Of a stretch of 64,000 nucleotides of DNA, positions 19,617 to 27,943 are shown piece after piece (position 1 is the stretch's first letter; each line of letters starts with the position of its first letter). Under the pieces are notes generated by a model. That model was not told the origin of the DNA and ran no database searches. It saw only the letters and a list, made by a program, of their open reading frames with translations. Source of the DNA: Actinacidiphila cocklensis (GTDB taxonomy: Bacteria; Actinomycetota; Actinomycetes; Streptomycetales; Streptomycetaceae); contig NZ_CAJSLV010000053.1 of assembly GCF_907177275.1 (NCBI RefSeq), positions 62,001-126,000 on the forward strand. Reading direction: 5' to 3'. A program made the translations under genes and the position numbers.

Positions 19617-19646
19617 AAACCCCCGGGCCGTCGGCCTCGGGGGTTT
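19617..19646 (-). terminator. Terminator of the transglycosylase gene
   Basis: AAACCCCCGGGCC (19617-19629) pairs with GGCCTCGGGGGTTT (19633-19646) with one bulged base and a 3-nt loop. It lies 32 nt beyond the stop codon on the minus strand and ends in a short T-run. Confidence 0.65.
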
Positions 19647-19677
19647 CCCGGCACTCCGTCGATCGGCTCGGGGCCGG

Positions 19678-20352
19678 TCAGTAGGAGTGGTGGACCTGCC
19701 AGTACGACCAGGCGTCACAGGGACTGCCGTACCGGACGTTCATGTAGTTGAGGCCCCACTTTATCTGCGTGGCCGGATTGCTCTGCCAGTCGGAGCCCGC
19801 GGACGACATCTTGGAGCCGGGCAGCGCCTGGACGAGGCCGTAGGCACCGGAGGACGAGTTGACCGCCAGGTAGTTCCAACCGCTTTCCCGGGTCACGATG
19901 TTGGAGAAGCAGGCGTACTGCCCGCTGCCCACGATCTGCTGGGCCATCGCCTTGACCTCGGCGACCGTGTAGGACGCCTTGAACGGGAAGGTCGCACGTG
20001 AGTCGCCGCGGCTGGCCGCCAGGGTCTTCTCGCGCTCCTTGGCCGCCGCTTCGTCCGCCGCCTTCTTCTTGGCCGCGGCGTCCTGGGCGGCCTGCTTGCG
20101 CGCGCCCTGCTCGGCGGCCTGCCGCGCTGTCGCGTCGGCCGCGTCGGACTGCGCCACGACCTGGTCGGTCAACGACGCCTGCTGAACCTGCTGTCCAGCG
20201 GGAATGTCCGCGAGGAGGGTCGTCGTCCCGGCAGCTTCCACGGGCTCGCTCGTGCCCTGGTCTGCGCCCGACGCGACGCCCACAACGGCGCCCACAGTGG
20301 TGACCGCAGTGGCTGACGCCACCGCGAATCCCCGGACCGAGATCCGGCTCAC
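19678..20352 (-). CDS. Secreted lytic transglycosylase-like protein
   Basis: A 224-residue secreted protein. The GTG at 20352 (VSRISVRGFAV) is chosen because GGAAGGA lies 6 nt upstream; it gives a signal peptide of about 28 residues. The middle (about 65-110) is an Ala/Lys/Glu-rich helical stalk that may form a coiled coil. The C-terminal 90 residues are a lysozyme-like transglycosylase domain: the catalytic Glu is probably in NIVTRESGWNYLAVNSSSGAYGLVQALPG. It should cleave peptidoglycan outside the membrane. A 428-nt gap with a long-range inverted repeat and a Crp-like site precedes it. An ATG at 20370 is an alternative start. Confidence 0.85.
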   Translation of the reverse strand: MSRISVRGFAVASATAVTTVGAVVGVASGADQGTSEPVEAAGTTTLLADIPAGQQVQQASLTDQVVAQSDAADATARQAAEQGARKQAAQDAAAKKKAADEAAAKEREKTLAASRGDSRATFPFKASYTVAEVKAMAQQIVGSGQYACFSNIVTRESGWNYLAVNSSSGAYGLVQALPGSKMSSAGSDWQSNPATQIKWGLNYMNVRYGSPCDAWSYWQVHHSY

Positions 20353-20700
20353 ACGGTTTCCTTCCGGCATCGCCCGCTTGGTGACCGCACGGACGAAATC
20401 GTGCCCCTGGCGCTGTCCCCCTTCTCCGGTCCGCCGTACGGGCCGGTCGGTCACGGGGGCACTGGCCCGGTGCGAAGTCCGTGGCGGATTCGCGTGCTGC
20501 TCGGGCGGCTCATGGCGTCGATGTTGATTTGTGTGGTGCTGCGAACCCTTTCCCCGAGGGGTCCGGGAGTGCCATGAGCGGGGCCTGACAGCCTCACACC
20601 CTGCCGTACGCAGACGTCGCGCGGCAATTTCCGGTTGAGTGGCAAAGGTCACATCGCGCGATGCGCGTCATTCCCCGGCAATCGCGCCCGGAAAACGCTA
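20353..20700 (-). promoter_or_regulatory. Leader/promoter region of the transglycosylase gene
   Basis: This region upstream of the transglycosylase holds a 9-bp inverted repeat (GCTCATGGC 20508-20516, GCCATGAGC 20571-20579) that would close a 54-nt loop in the mRNA. A Crp-like site GTGACCTTTGCCAC lies at 20652-20639 on the minus strand, matching the streptomycete consensus GTG(N)6GNCAC. I looked for the c-di-AMP (ydaO) riboswitch found before many actinomycete cell-wall hydrolase genes and did not find its conserved CCCGACAGCT-type core. Confidence 0.45.
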
Positions 20701-20734
20701 GGCTGCTGCGCCCTTCACGCCGGGCGCAGCAGCC
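20701..20734 (-). terminator. Intrinsic terminator of phoH
   Basis: GGCTGCTGCGCCC (20701-20713) and GGGCGCAGCAGCC (20722-20734) form a perfect 13-bp stem with an 8-nt loop, 46 nt after the phoH stop on the minus strand. A short GTTTTCC tract follows. Confidence 0.8.
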
Positions 20735-20780
20735 TCAACTCACGTCATCGATGGGCAAATCGGGGCATCGTACAAAACGA

Positions 20781-22100
20781 TCAGGCCCCGCCGTCCTCCA
20801 GCATCTCCGTCACGAGCGCGGCGATCGGGGAGCGTTCGGAACGAGTGAGCGTCACGTGGGCGAACAACGGGTGCCCCTTGAGCTTCTCCACCACCGCCAC
20901 CACACCGTCGTACCGCCCGACCCTGAGGTTGTCGCGCTGAGCCACGTCGTGGGTCAGCACCACCCGCGAGCCGGCGCCGATCCTGGACAGCACCGTCAGC
21001 AGGACGTTGCGCTCCAGCGACTGCGCCTCGTCGACGATCACGAAGGCGTCGTGCAGCGAGCGGCCCCTGATGTGGGTCAGCGGCAGCACTTCGAGCATCC
21101 CGCGGGCCACGACCTCCTCGATGACCTCCTTGGAGGTGACCGCGGACAGCGTGTCGAAGACGGCCTGAGCCCACGGGCTCATCTTCTCCGCCTCGCTGCC
21201 CGGCAGGTAGCCCAGCTCCTGGCCGCCCACCGCGTACAGCGGCCGGAAGACCATCACCTTGCGGTGCTGGCGGCGTTCGAGGACCGCTTCGAGGCCCGCG
21301 CACAGCGCCAGCGCCGACTTGCCGGTGCCGGCCCGGCCGCCCATCGAGACGATCCCGACGTCCGGGTCGAGCAGCAGGTCGAGGGCGATGCGCTGCTCGG
21401 CGCTGCGGCCGTGGATGCCGAACGCCTCGCGGTCGCCGCGCACCAGCCGCACCCGGCCGTCCGCGGTGACCCTGCCCAGCGCCTTGCCGCGGTCCGACTG
21501 CAGCACCAGGCCGGTGTGCACCGGCAGGTCGGCCGCCTCGGCCAGCTCGACGGTCTCCTGCGCGAAGAGCGCGTCCACCTCCTCCGCGCCGACGACCAGC
21601 TCCTCCATGCCGGTCCAGCCCGAGGTGATCGCCAGCTCGGCCCGGTACTCCTCGGCCAGCAGGCCGACCGAGGAGGCCTTCACCCGCAGCGGCAGGTCCT
21701 TGGACACGACGGTCACGTCGTACCCCTCGGCCTGCAGGTTGCGGGCGACCGCGAGGATGCGCGAGTCGTTGTCGCCGAGCCGGAAGCCCGCGGGGAGCAC
21801 CCCGGGGTCCGAGTGGTTGAGCTCGACCCTGAGCGTGCCGCCGAAGTCGCCGATGGGAATCGGCGCGTCGAGCCTGCCGTACCTGATCCGGAACTCGTCG
21901 AGCAGTCGCAACGCCTGGCGGGCGAAGTAGCCCAGTTCCGGGTGGTGGCGCTTGGCCTCCAACTCCGTCACCACGACGACCGGCAGCACGACCTCGTGCT
22001 CGTCGAAACGGGTGAAGGCATTGGGGTCGGCGAGCAGCACGCTGGTGTCGAGTACATACGTGCGCCGGTCGTGAACACGGCGATTCTTGCTGGTCACCAC
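20781..22100 (-). CDS. phoH: PhoH-family protein with PIN domain
   Basis: A 439-residue PIN-PhoH fusion. The PIN RNase domain (about 12-150) has the acidic residues of [27 protein letters not shown] and [11 protein letters not shown]. The PhoH ATPase domain (about 230-435) has Walker [15 protein letters not shown] and Walker [13 protein letters not shown]. PhoH2-type proteins act as ATP-dependent RNA helicase/RNases. The GTG at 22100 (MVTSKNRR) or the adjacent GTG at 22097 is the start; GAGGGGG lies 11 nt upstream of the former. It is a single transcription unit closed by the terminator at 20701-20734. Confidence 0.9.
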   Translation of the reverse strand: MVTSKNRRVHDRRTYVLDTSVLLADPNAFTRFDEHEVVLPVVVVTELEAKRHHPELGYFARQALRLLDEFRIRYGRLDAPIPIGDFGGTLRVELNHSDPGVLPAGFRLGDNDSRILAVARNLQAEGYDVTVVSKDLPLRVKASSVGLLAEEYRAELAITSGWTGMEELVVGAEEVDALFAQETVELAEAADLPVHTGLVLQSDRGKALGRVTADGRVRLVRGDREAFGIHGRSAEQRIALDLLLDPDVGIVSMGGRAGTGKSALALCAGLEAVLERRQHRKVMVFRPLYAVGGQELGYLPGSEAEKMSPWAQAVFDTLSAVTSKEVIEEVVARGMLEVLPLTHIRGRSLHDAFVIVDEAQSLERNVLLTVLSRIGAGSRVVLTHDVAQRDNLRVGRYDGVVAVVEKLKGHPLFAHVTLTRSERSPIAALVTEMLEDGGA

Positions 22101-22347
22101 GTGTGGACGAACCCCCTCGGGGAGAGGTGAGGCTGCGGTCCGGCAGCCGTTGGGCCGGATGCCGGTCTGCCAGTGGTATGCCCGGGAAATCCGGTACCCA
22201 TGCGAATGCATATGACAGTCATCCGACGGTCATGATCCGGTCACTGACCGCTCATCCACGATTCGGCGGTGGGCGGACCGCGACTTCCGCCACGGTAACC
22301 CGGCATTCTGTGCCGTCAACAGCCTTTTTCCCCAGGTCAGCGCCTGG

Positions 22348-23109
22348 CTACGCTCCGTAGCGGCGATGCCTGGCCGCATAGTCGCGCAGCGCCCGCAGGA
22401 AGTCGACCTTCCGGAAGGCCGGCCAGAAGACCTCGCAGAAGTAGTACTCGGAATGCGCACTCTGCCAGAGCATGAAACCGGACAGGCGCTGCTCGCCGGA
22501 GGTGCGGATCACCAGGTCGGGATCCGGCTGGCCGCGGGTGTAGAGGTGCTCCGAGATGTGCTCGACGTCCAGGATCTCGGCCAGATCCTCGATGGACGTG
22601 CCGCGCCCCGCGTGCTCGTACAGCAGCGAGCGGACCGCGTCGGCGATCTCCTGGCGGCCGCCGTAGCCGACCGCGACGTTCACCAGCAGTCCCGCGACGT
22701 TGTGGGTGTCCTGCTCGGCCTCCTTGAGCACCGCCTGCGTACGGTCCGGCAGCAGGTCCATCGTGCCCACGTGGTGCACCCGCCAGCGGCCGGTCGCGGC
22801 CAGGCCTGCCACCGCGTCCTCGATGATGCCCAGCAGCGGCACCAGCTCGGCGGAGGGCCGGTCGAAGTTGTCGGTGGACAGCAGCCACAGGGTGACCACC
22901 TCGACACCGGTCTCCTCGCACCAGCCCAGCAGCTCGGCGATCTTGTCCGCGCCCGCCTGGTGGCCCTGCTCCGCGGTGCTGCTCGCCGCCTTCGCCCAGC
23001 GCCGGTTGCCGTCGAGGATCACGCCGATGTGCTTGGGACCCTGGGCCACGTCGAGCCGGCGTTCCACTCTGCGGGAGTACAGCCCGTACACCAGCTCGCG
23101 CAGATTCAT
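22348..23109 (-). CDS. uppS: Isoprenyl transferase (cis-prenyl diphosphate synthase)
   Basis: A 253-residue cis-prenyltransferase that extends an allylic diphosphate with isopentenyl diphosphate to make a short or medium polyprenyl carrier for cell-wall synthesis. The first signature HIGVILDGNRRWAK holds the catalytic Asp. The second, VIRTSGEQRLSGFMLWQ, is followed by YYFCEVFWPAFRKVDFLRAL. Actinomycetes usually have two such enzymes, so this could be the short-chain (E,Z-farnesyl-type) or the undecaprenyl-type; length alone does not decide. The ATG follows AGGAGGGG. The gene is divergent from an aldo/keto reductase. Confidence 0.9.
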   Translation of the reverse strand: MNLRELVYGLYSRRVERRLDVAQGPKHIGVILDGNRRWAKAASSTAEQGHQAGADKIAELLGWCEETGVEVVTLWLLSTDNFDRPSAELVPLLGIIEDAVAGLAATGRWRVHHVGTMDLLPDRTQAVLKEAEQDTHNVAGLLVNVAVGYGGRQEIADAVRSLLYEHAGRGTSIEDLAEILDVEHISEHLYTRGQPDPDLVIRTSGEQRLSGFMLWQSAHSEYYFCEVFWPAFRKVDFLRALRDYAARHRRYGA

Positions 23110-23273
23110 CGCGTACCAGCCCCTCCTGCGCTCGGTCGCCCGGGCGCCAGGGTACTGCCCGAATGGCTGTCCGGACGAACCGGGTCGCGGCGCGGCCGGC
23201 CGCCCGGCGCGGCACGCTGACGGATCGCCCGCCAGGTAGTAAGCGGCTCAGCTGCCCGTGATAGGGAGGAACT

Positions 23274-24317
23274 GTGAACATCAGAAACCTCTACCGCGCC
23301 TCCGAAGAGCGCTACGAGTCCATGGAGTACCGCAGGACCGGGCGCAGCGGCCTGAAGCTGCCGGCCGTCTCCCTCGGCCTGTGGCACAACTTCGGCGACG
23401 ACCGCACGCTGGACTCCCAGCGCGCCATCCTGCGCCGCGCCTTCGACCTCGGCGTCACGCACTTCGACCTGGCCAACAACTACGGCCCGCCCTACGGCGC
23501 CGCGGAGGCCAACTTCGGCACGCTCTTCGCGCAGGACTTCCGCCCCTACCGCGACGAGCTGGTCATCTCCACGAAGGCCGGCTACGACATGTGGCCCGGC
23601 CCGTACGGCGAGTGGGGCTCCCGCAAGTACCTGCTGTCCTCGCTCGACCAGTCGCTGGGCCGGATGGGCCTGGACTACGTCGACATCTTCTACTCGCACC
23701 GCTACGACCCCGACACCCCGCTGGAGGAGACGATGGGCGCGCTGGCGTCCGCCGTCCAGCAGGGCAAGACGCTCTACGTCGGCATCTCCTCCTACGGCCC
23801 CGAGCGCACCCGGGAGGCCGCGCGCATCCTGCGCGAGCTGGGGGTGCCCGCGCTGATCCACCAGCCGTCGTACTCGATGATCAACCGGTGGATCGAGGAC
23901 GAGGGCCTGCTCGACGTCCTGGCGGAGGAGGGCATGGGCTGCATCGGCTTCGTGCCGCTCGCCCAGGGCCTGCTGACCGACCGCTACCTCGGCGGAATCC
24001 CCGAGGGGTCGCGGGCGGCGCAGGGCAAGTCCCTCAACCCGGCGCTGGTCAACGACGAGACGATCGCCCGCCTGCGGGCGCTCAACTCCGTTGCCGAGGG
24101 GCGCGGGCAGTCCCTCGCGCAGCTCGCGCTGTCGTGGGTGCTGCGTGACCCGCGGGTCACCTCCGCGCTCATCGGGGCGTCGTCGGTGGCCCAGTTGGAG
24201 GCCAACGTCGCCGCGGTGGGGGCGGCGCCGCTCACCGCGGAGGAGCTTGCCGAGATCGACCGGCACGCGGTCGAGCCGGAGGGCGTCAACCTCTGGTCCG
24301 TGAGCAGCGAGGCGTAG
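23274..24317 (+). CDS. Aldo/keto reductase (YghZ/MgrA type)
   Basis: A 347-residue NADPH-dependent aldo/keto reductase. The catalytic tetrad is visible as D in [11 protein letters not shown] in the same stretch (NNYGPPYG), K in [11 protein letters not shown] and H in [12 protein letters not shown]. The N-terminal [23 protein letters not shown] is typical of the YghZ/L-glyceraldehyde-3-phosphate reductase subfamily, and a C-terminal [14 protein letters not shown] binds cofactor phosphate. It may detoxify methylglyoxal or reduce glyceraldehyde 3-phosphate. The GTG start at 23274 follows AGGGAGG. Confidence 0.9.
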   Translation: MNIRNLYRASEERYESMEYRRTGRSGLKLPAVSLGLWHNFGDDRTLDSQRAILRRAFDLGVTHFDLANNYGPPYGAAEANFGTLFAQDFRPYRDELVISTKAGYDMWPGPYGEWGSRKYLLSSLDQSLGRMGLDYVDIFYSHRYDPDTPLEETMGALASAVQQGKTLYVGISSYGPERTREAARILRELGVPALIHQPSYSMINRWIEDEGLLDVLAEEGMGCIGFVPLAQGLLTDRYLGGIPEGSRAAQGKSLNPALVNDETIARLRALNSVAEGRGQSLAQLALSWVLRDPRVTSALIGASSVAQLEANVAAVGAAPLTAEELAEIDRHAVEPEGVNLWSVSSEA

Positions 24318-24628
24318 CCCCGCGCTCAGGGGTTTCCCCCGGGGTGCCCCCGTCGGCGCCCCGGGACCTTCCCCCGGTGGTGCAGTTCCCCGCGCCCCTA
24401 TGGGTTGCCCTCTGCGCAGAGGGTGAGCGTTTTTCGGGCGGCGCTGGGGGCACCCCCAGGCGAAGCTCAGGTGGGGGCACCCCCAGGCGAAGCTCAGGTG
24501 GGGGCACCCCCAAGCGAGGCTCTGGTGGGGGCACCCCCAGGCGAAGCCTTGGGGCCGGAACTGCGCGACCAGCCACGACGGTGGGAAAGGCGACCACCCA
24601 CCGCAAGGGGCGCCCGCCTGGAGCCCCG
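24318..24628. repeat. Convergent intergenic region with four 27-bp tandem repeats
   Basis: This 311-bp gap has no gene. At 24446-24553 a 27-bp unit (GGGGGCACCCCCAGGCGAAG plus CTCAGGT) is repeated four times; the third and fourth copies have base changes. Flanking pieces (GCAGTTCCCCGCGCCCC near 24382, GGAACTGCGCGACCAGCC near 24557) match the dispersed repeat family of the window. A single copy of the same unit occurs inverted at about 51858-51885. Each unit can fold as a GGGGG/CCCCC hairpin, so the array probably also ends transcription from both sides. Confidence 0.8.
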
Positions 24629-25354
24629 CTAGGTCAGCACCAGCGCAATTGCGCAGCCGAGGAGCATGAAGGGGCCGAAGGGCAGGGGGGATTTGCGGGT
24701 GGCGCGGCCCGTGGCCAGGAGGGCCAGGCCGACCAGCGCGCCCAGCGCGAAAGCGGCGAACGTGCCGGTGACCACCGTGGACCACCCGTACCAGCCCAGC
24801 GGCAGCGCCACCGTCGGGGCGAGCTTGACGTCGCCGAAGCCCATACCCGCCGGGTTGACGAGGAAGAGCAGGAAGTAGAGGGTGCCGACGGCCGCGGCGG
24901 CGAGCAGGGCGCGGGGCCAGGAGCCGTGGTGGTCCGGGAGCAGGGCGGCGGCGCCGAGCAGGGCCGCGCCGGCCGCGAACGCGGGCAGCGTGAGGATGTC
25001 GGGGAGCCGGAAGACCCGTAGGTCGACCACCGCGAGGGTCAGCGCGACGGGCACCAGCAGCAGCCAGACGGCGAGTTCGGGGTGCGGCCCGGTCGCGGCG
25101 GCGAGGCCGGCACAGAGCAGGGCGGAGCCGAGGGCGAGCAGCCAGGGACCGTAACGCCCCCCGGGCGCACCGCAGTCGGAGCAGCGCTCGGGGCCGAGCC
25201 AGCCTCGCGGCCCGGCCGGCAGGGGGTGGCCCGACGGGCAGGCCGCGGCCCATGGTTCGCCGGACGGGACCGCCAACCGGAGTGCTGCGCGCGGGAGCAG
25301 GAACCCGCTCAGCGTTCCCCACACGGCGGCGGCCACGATCGGATAGACATGCAC
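24629..25354 (-). CDS. Prepilin peptidase (A24 family, TadV/CpaA-like)
   Basis: A 241-residue membrane aspartyl protease that removes the leader of Flp and TadE-type pilins. The two catalytic Asp are in [10 protein letters not shown] and GFGDVKL (GxGD motif). About seven membrane segments are present. The cytoplasmic loop keeps a C-x18-C-x2-C remnant (CPSGHPL to CSDCGAP) of the four-Cys zinc site found in type IVa peptidases. It is separated from the main pilus operon by a DUF192 and a GNAT gene. The divergent DUF192 gene starts 41 bp away, so the two share a promoter region. Confidence 0.88.
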   Translation of the reverse strand: MHVYPIVAAAVWGTLSGFLLPRAALRLAVPSGEPWAAACPSGHPLPAGPRGWLGPERCSDCGAPGGRYGPWLLALGSALLCAGLAAATGPHPELAVWLLLVPVALTLAVVDLRVFRLPDILTLPAFAAGAALLGAAALLPDHHGSWPRALLAAAAVGTLYFLLFLVNPAGMGFGDVKLAPTVALPLGWYGWSTVVTGTFAAFALGALVGLALLATGRATRKSPLPFGPFMLLGCAIALVLT

Positions 25355-25395
25355 CGGGCCGACCGTACACGGACACCTGCGCGAAGGGAGCGGTC

Positions 25396-25746
25396 ATGCG
25401 CCGACGTTGGCGGGACGGTGACCTCACCCTGCGTACCCCCGGGGCCGACGTGCCGCTGCGGGTCGCCGCGTCCTACCGCGCCAGGACCCGCGGGCTGCTC
25501 GGACAGGACGGTGTGCGGGGCGCGTTGCTGCTCACCCCGGCGTCGAGCGTGCACACCGTGCGGATGCGGTTCGCGATCGACGTGGCCTACCTGGACCGGC
25601 GGTTGCGGGTGATCGCGGTCCGTACGATGCCGCCCGGGCGGGTCGGCCGGCCGCGCCTGCTGGCCCGGCACGTACTGGAGGCGGAGGCGGGCGCGCTGGC
25701 CCGGTGGGGCGTGCGGCGGGGCGTACGGCTCGACGTCGTCGACTGA
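25396..25746 (+). CDS. DUF192 family protein
   Basis: A 116-residue DUF192 (UPF0127) protein without a signal peptide. Typical features are the RTRGLLGQDGVRGALLLTPASSVHTVRMRF block and the C-terminal AGALARWGVRRG. The function is unknown. In several actinobacteria a DUF192 gene sits beside the Tad prepilin peptidase, as here, which hints at a role in pilus assembly; that is inference. The ATG at 25396 follows AAGGGAG. Confidence 0.8.
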   Translation: MRRRWRDGDLTLRTPGADVPLRVAASYRARTRGLLGQDGVRGALLLTPASSVHTVRMRFAIDVAYLDRRLRVIAVRTMPPGRVGRPRLLARHVLEAEAGALARWGVRRGVRLDVVD

Positions 25747-25828
25747 CGGCACACCTTTCCGCCCGCTTTGCTCCGTCTACGGCTTATCCACGATGCGCCG
25801 GCCCCCGGTCTGCTGATAGGCATACGGG

Positions 25829-26584
25829 ATGTTCTCCACCACCTCCGACGAGATCGCCCCGCACACCGAGTTCCCGACCGATGACGCGCTGTCCCGGTGG
25901 GCCGCCGGCGACCGCACCACCGCACGGGTCTTCACCCGCGGCGCGGCCGTCGCGGTCGCCGCCCCCGGGCTCTCGCTGCGCGACCGGCTGGTGGTGACGG
26001 GTCCCGCCGGCGAGGCGATACCGCTGGTGCGGGACGTGCTGGCGGAGGTCGGCCGCGGGTACCGCCCGCTCGGCGACCGGGGTCTCATCGACGCCCTGGT
26101 CATGGCCGTACCCGAGCTGCGCCCCACGGCCGGTTTCGGCTGGATGGTCCGAACGGGGTCCGCCGCCGTCCCGCCCGACGGCACCGCGGGCTGGCTGCCC
26201 GCGGCCGCGGCGGCGGGCATCACCGACCTGCTCGACCAGGCCTTTCCCGACTCCTACGCCTACCCCGGCCGCCTCGGCGCCGACGACCGCTGGGCCGGCG
26301 TCCTGCCGCCCGGCGGCTCCGGCACCCCGCTCGCCGTCGCCGCCCTGGCCTGGTGCGCTCCCACCGTGGGCCTGCTCGCGGGCGTCGCCACCGCCCCCGC
26401 GGCCCGCGGCCGCGGCCTGGGCCGCCAAGTCTGCGCCTTCGTCCTGGCCGAAGCACTGGCCGCGTACGGCACCGCCGCGCTCATCGTCGACGACGACAAC
26501 ACCCCGGCCCTGCGTCTCTACCGCTCCCTGGGCCTCGCCTACCGCCCGCTGCGGGCGGCGGCCTTCCGGGCACCGGCGGCGTGA
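25829..26584 (+). CDS. GNAT-family N-acetyltransferase
   Basis: A 251-residue protein with a GNAT fold in its C-terminal half. The acetyl-CoA pyrophosphate loop is GVATAPAARGRGLGRQVC (about 190-207), followed by LIVDDDNTPALRLYRSLGLAYR, the usual motif-B region. The N-terminal half is not recognisable by eye and may be a degenerate second GNAT lobe. The acceptor is unknown. It is convergent with the pilus operon, sharing the terminator at 26594-26630. Confidence 0.8.
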   Translation: MFSTTSDEIAPHTEFPTDDALSRWAAGDRTTARVFTRGAAVAVAAPGLSLRDRLVVTGPAGEAIPLVRDVLAEVGRGYRPLGDRGLIDALVMAVPELRPTAGFGWMVRTGSAAVPPDGTAGWLPAAAAAGITDLLDQAFPDSYAYPGRLGADDRWAGVLPPGGSGTPLAVAALAWCAPTVGLLAGVATAPAARGRGLGRQVCAFVLAEALAAYGTAALIVDDDNTPALRLYRSLGLAYRPLRAAAFRAPAA

Positions 26585-26593
26585 AAAGAAAAA

Positions 26594-26630
26594 CGGGCCG
26601 GTTCGCAGGGGGGGAGAGCGAACCGGCCCG
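26594..26630 (-). terminator. Strong intrinsic terminator of the Tad pilus operon
   Basis: CGGGCCGGTTCGC (26594-26606) and GCGAACCGGCCCG (26618-26630) form a perfect 13-bp stem with an 11-nt loop. On the minus strand it is followed by TTTTTCTTTT, a rare classical T-run for this genome. It lies 46 nt beyond the OmpA-like stop. Confidence 0.9.
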
Positions 26631-26676
26631 AGGGGGGGACTTACACCGTACCGCGTCCTGGCGCGCATCCCGCACG

Positions 26677-27327
26677 TTACGCGGCAGGAGGAGTGAACGT
26701 GATTTCCACGCGACGGTTCTGCCGGCGGCCGGTTTCGGATGAATTGTCCGCTATGGGATAGTCCTCGCCGTAGCCGCGCACCTGAAATGTGTGGGATGAG
26801 TCACCGGCGCTGCTCAGCGCCGTTGCCAGAACTTGGTACACCGCCTGCGCCCGCTGCTTGGACAGCGCCGCCCCGTGCTCGCTGCTCCCCAGATCGTCGG
26901 TGAAACCGAAGACACGAATGGGTGAGGTGACGTGCCGCGTGTTGATGTCCGCGGCGATCGCCTGGATACGGGACGTCGCGGACGGTGACAGCGTCGCACT
27001 GTCCCTGGTGAACACCACCTCCGACTGCAGCGCGTAGGTGACCGTCGAGTTCGACGTCTCCTGCCGCTGCTCCGGCTGGCTCGCCGCCACCGAGGACTGG
27101 TCCGTCACCGACACGATGTCCAGCACCTTGGGCGGCGCGAGCGTGGAGCCCTCCGGCAGTTGGAGGTCGGGCGACGTCGGGTCGATCCGGACAGGGGCGG
27201 TGGGGGTCGGGTCCCCCGCACTCGGCGGCGGATTGGAGTCCGCGACCGCCTGCGGCGCGACCGCCACGCCGGTGGCGAGCAGGACGACGGTGAGCGTGAG
27301 GCCTGCGGCGGCCGCTGCGGGTTTCAT
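26677..27327 (-). CDS. OmpA-family peptidoglycan-binding protein of the Tad locus
   Basis: A 216-residue secreted protein: signal peptide (about 1-30, ending AVADS), a Pro/Ser-rich spacer, then an OmpA C-terminal domain (about 100-216). Diagnostic stretches are VVFTRDSATLSPSATSRIQAIA, IRVFGFTDDLGSSEHGAALSKQRAQAVY and QNRRVEITF. Such domains bind peptidoglycan; the spacing matches an anchor for the pilus machine in the wall. The ATG follows GAGGGG and lies 5 bp beyond the lipoprotein stop. Confidence 0.88.
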   Translation of the reverse strand: MKPAAAAAGLTLTVVLLATGVAVAPQAVADSNPPPSAGDPTPTAPVRIDPTSPDLQLPEGSTLAPPKVLDIVSVTDQSSVAASQPEQRQETSNSTVTYALQSEVVFTRDSATLSPSATSRIQAIAADINTRHVTSPIRVFGFTDDLGSSEHGAALSKQRAQAVYQVLATALSSAGDSSHTFQVRGYGEDYPIADNSSETGRRQNRRVEITFTPPAA

Positions 27328-27332
27328 GGGGA

Positions 27333-27914
27333 TCACCCCTCGGAGATGGTGATTTTGGCGGGGGGCATGGTGGGGAGTTCGAACTCGACCTGGGTGGTGG
27401 TGGGGGGTGGGGAGGGGAACTGAGCGAAGAAGGGTCGGGACTCCTCGGGCTTGACCCCGGTGAGGCCCATGGTGCACAGACACTTCCCGTCGGTGTCCCG
27501 AAGGACGTAGTAGCGCTTCTTGCCCGCCTCGTCGACCAGCACCGCCCCGGCCGCGGAGGCGCCGGACGCCACGAGGCCGGTCTCGTTTCCCCGCCATGAA
27601 TCGGCGTCGAACGTGTCGCTGCCGTTGTTGGTCAAAGTCCCCTGGACGGTGACGAACCCACCCTCGTCCCGCACAGCGGAGTTGATGGTGACGGCGATGT
27701 CCTGCGCGCCCTTGATCTGAGCGAGGACCGGCGCGGAGGTGTTCGACGCCGAAGGGGCTCCGGCCGAGGAAGCGGGTTTCCCGGACTTGCCGGCCGATGC
27801 GGAGGGCTTGCCGTCACCCTGTTCGGAACCACCGCCCCCGCCACAGCCGGCCAGGCCGACGGCAACCGTGCCGGCCAGCACCGCGGCGATCATTGCCCTG
27901 TGCCCAAGTCCCAT
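27333..27914 (-). CDS. Lipoprotein of the Tad locus
   Basis: A 193-residue lipoprotein. The signal peptide ends in the lipobox VGLAGC (Cys about 24), followed by a Gly/Ser linker and a soluble beta-rich domain. This contains a Cys pair in DGKCLCTMG and resembles DUF4352-like telokin domains (VTVQGTLTNNGSDTFDADSW). The function is unknown. The ATG at 27914 follows AAGGA; an upstream ATG at 27947 overlaps the TadG stop as ATGA and is an alternative. Confidence 0.75.
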   Translation of the reverse strand: MGLGHRAMIAAVLAGTVAVGLAGCGGGGGSEQGDGKPSASAGKSGKPASSAGAPSASNTSAPVLAQIKGAQDIAVTINSAVRDEGGFVTVQGTLTNNGSDTFDADSWRGNETGLVASGASAAGAVLVDEAGKKRYYVLRDTDGKCLCTMGLTGVKPEESRPFFAQFPSPPPTTTQVEFELPTMPPAKITISEG

Positions 27915-27943
27915 CGTTCCCCGTTCCTTACGCTCGACTGTCC

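Noticed and set aside
20353-20700. c-di-AMP (ydaO) riboswitch before the transglycosylase
   Set aside because: The conserved CCCGACAGCT-like core and flanking purine-rich elements are not visible on the minus strand.
20740-21303. A plus- or minus-strand frame of 187 codons inside phoH
   Set aside because: It is a shadow of the PhoH ATPase domain in another frame; composition is Gly/Arg-rich without motifs.
24446-24553. CRISPR array
   Set aside because: The 27-bp units are directly contiguous with no unique spacers, so this is a tandem repeat.
24405-24632. Small protein with repeated GAPPGEAQV units encoded by the tandem repeat
   Set aside because: It only reflects translation of the 27-bp repeat; no ribosome site, and similar repeat DNA lies in non-coding gaps elsewhere.
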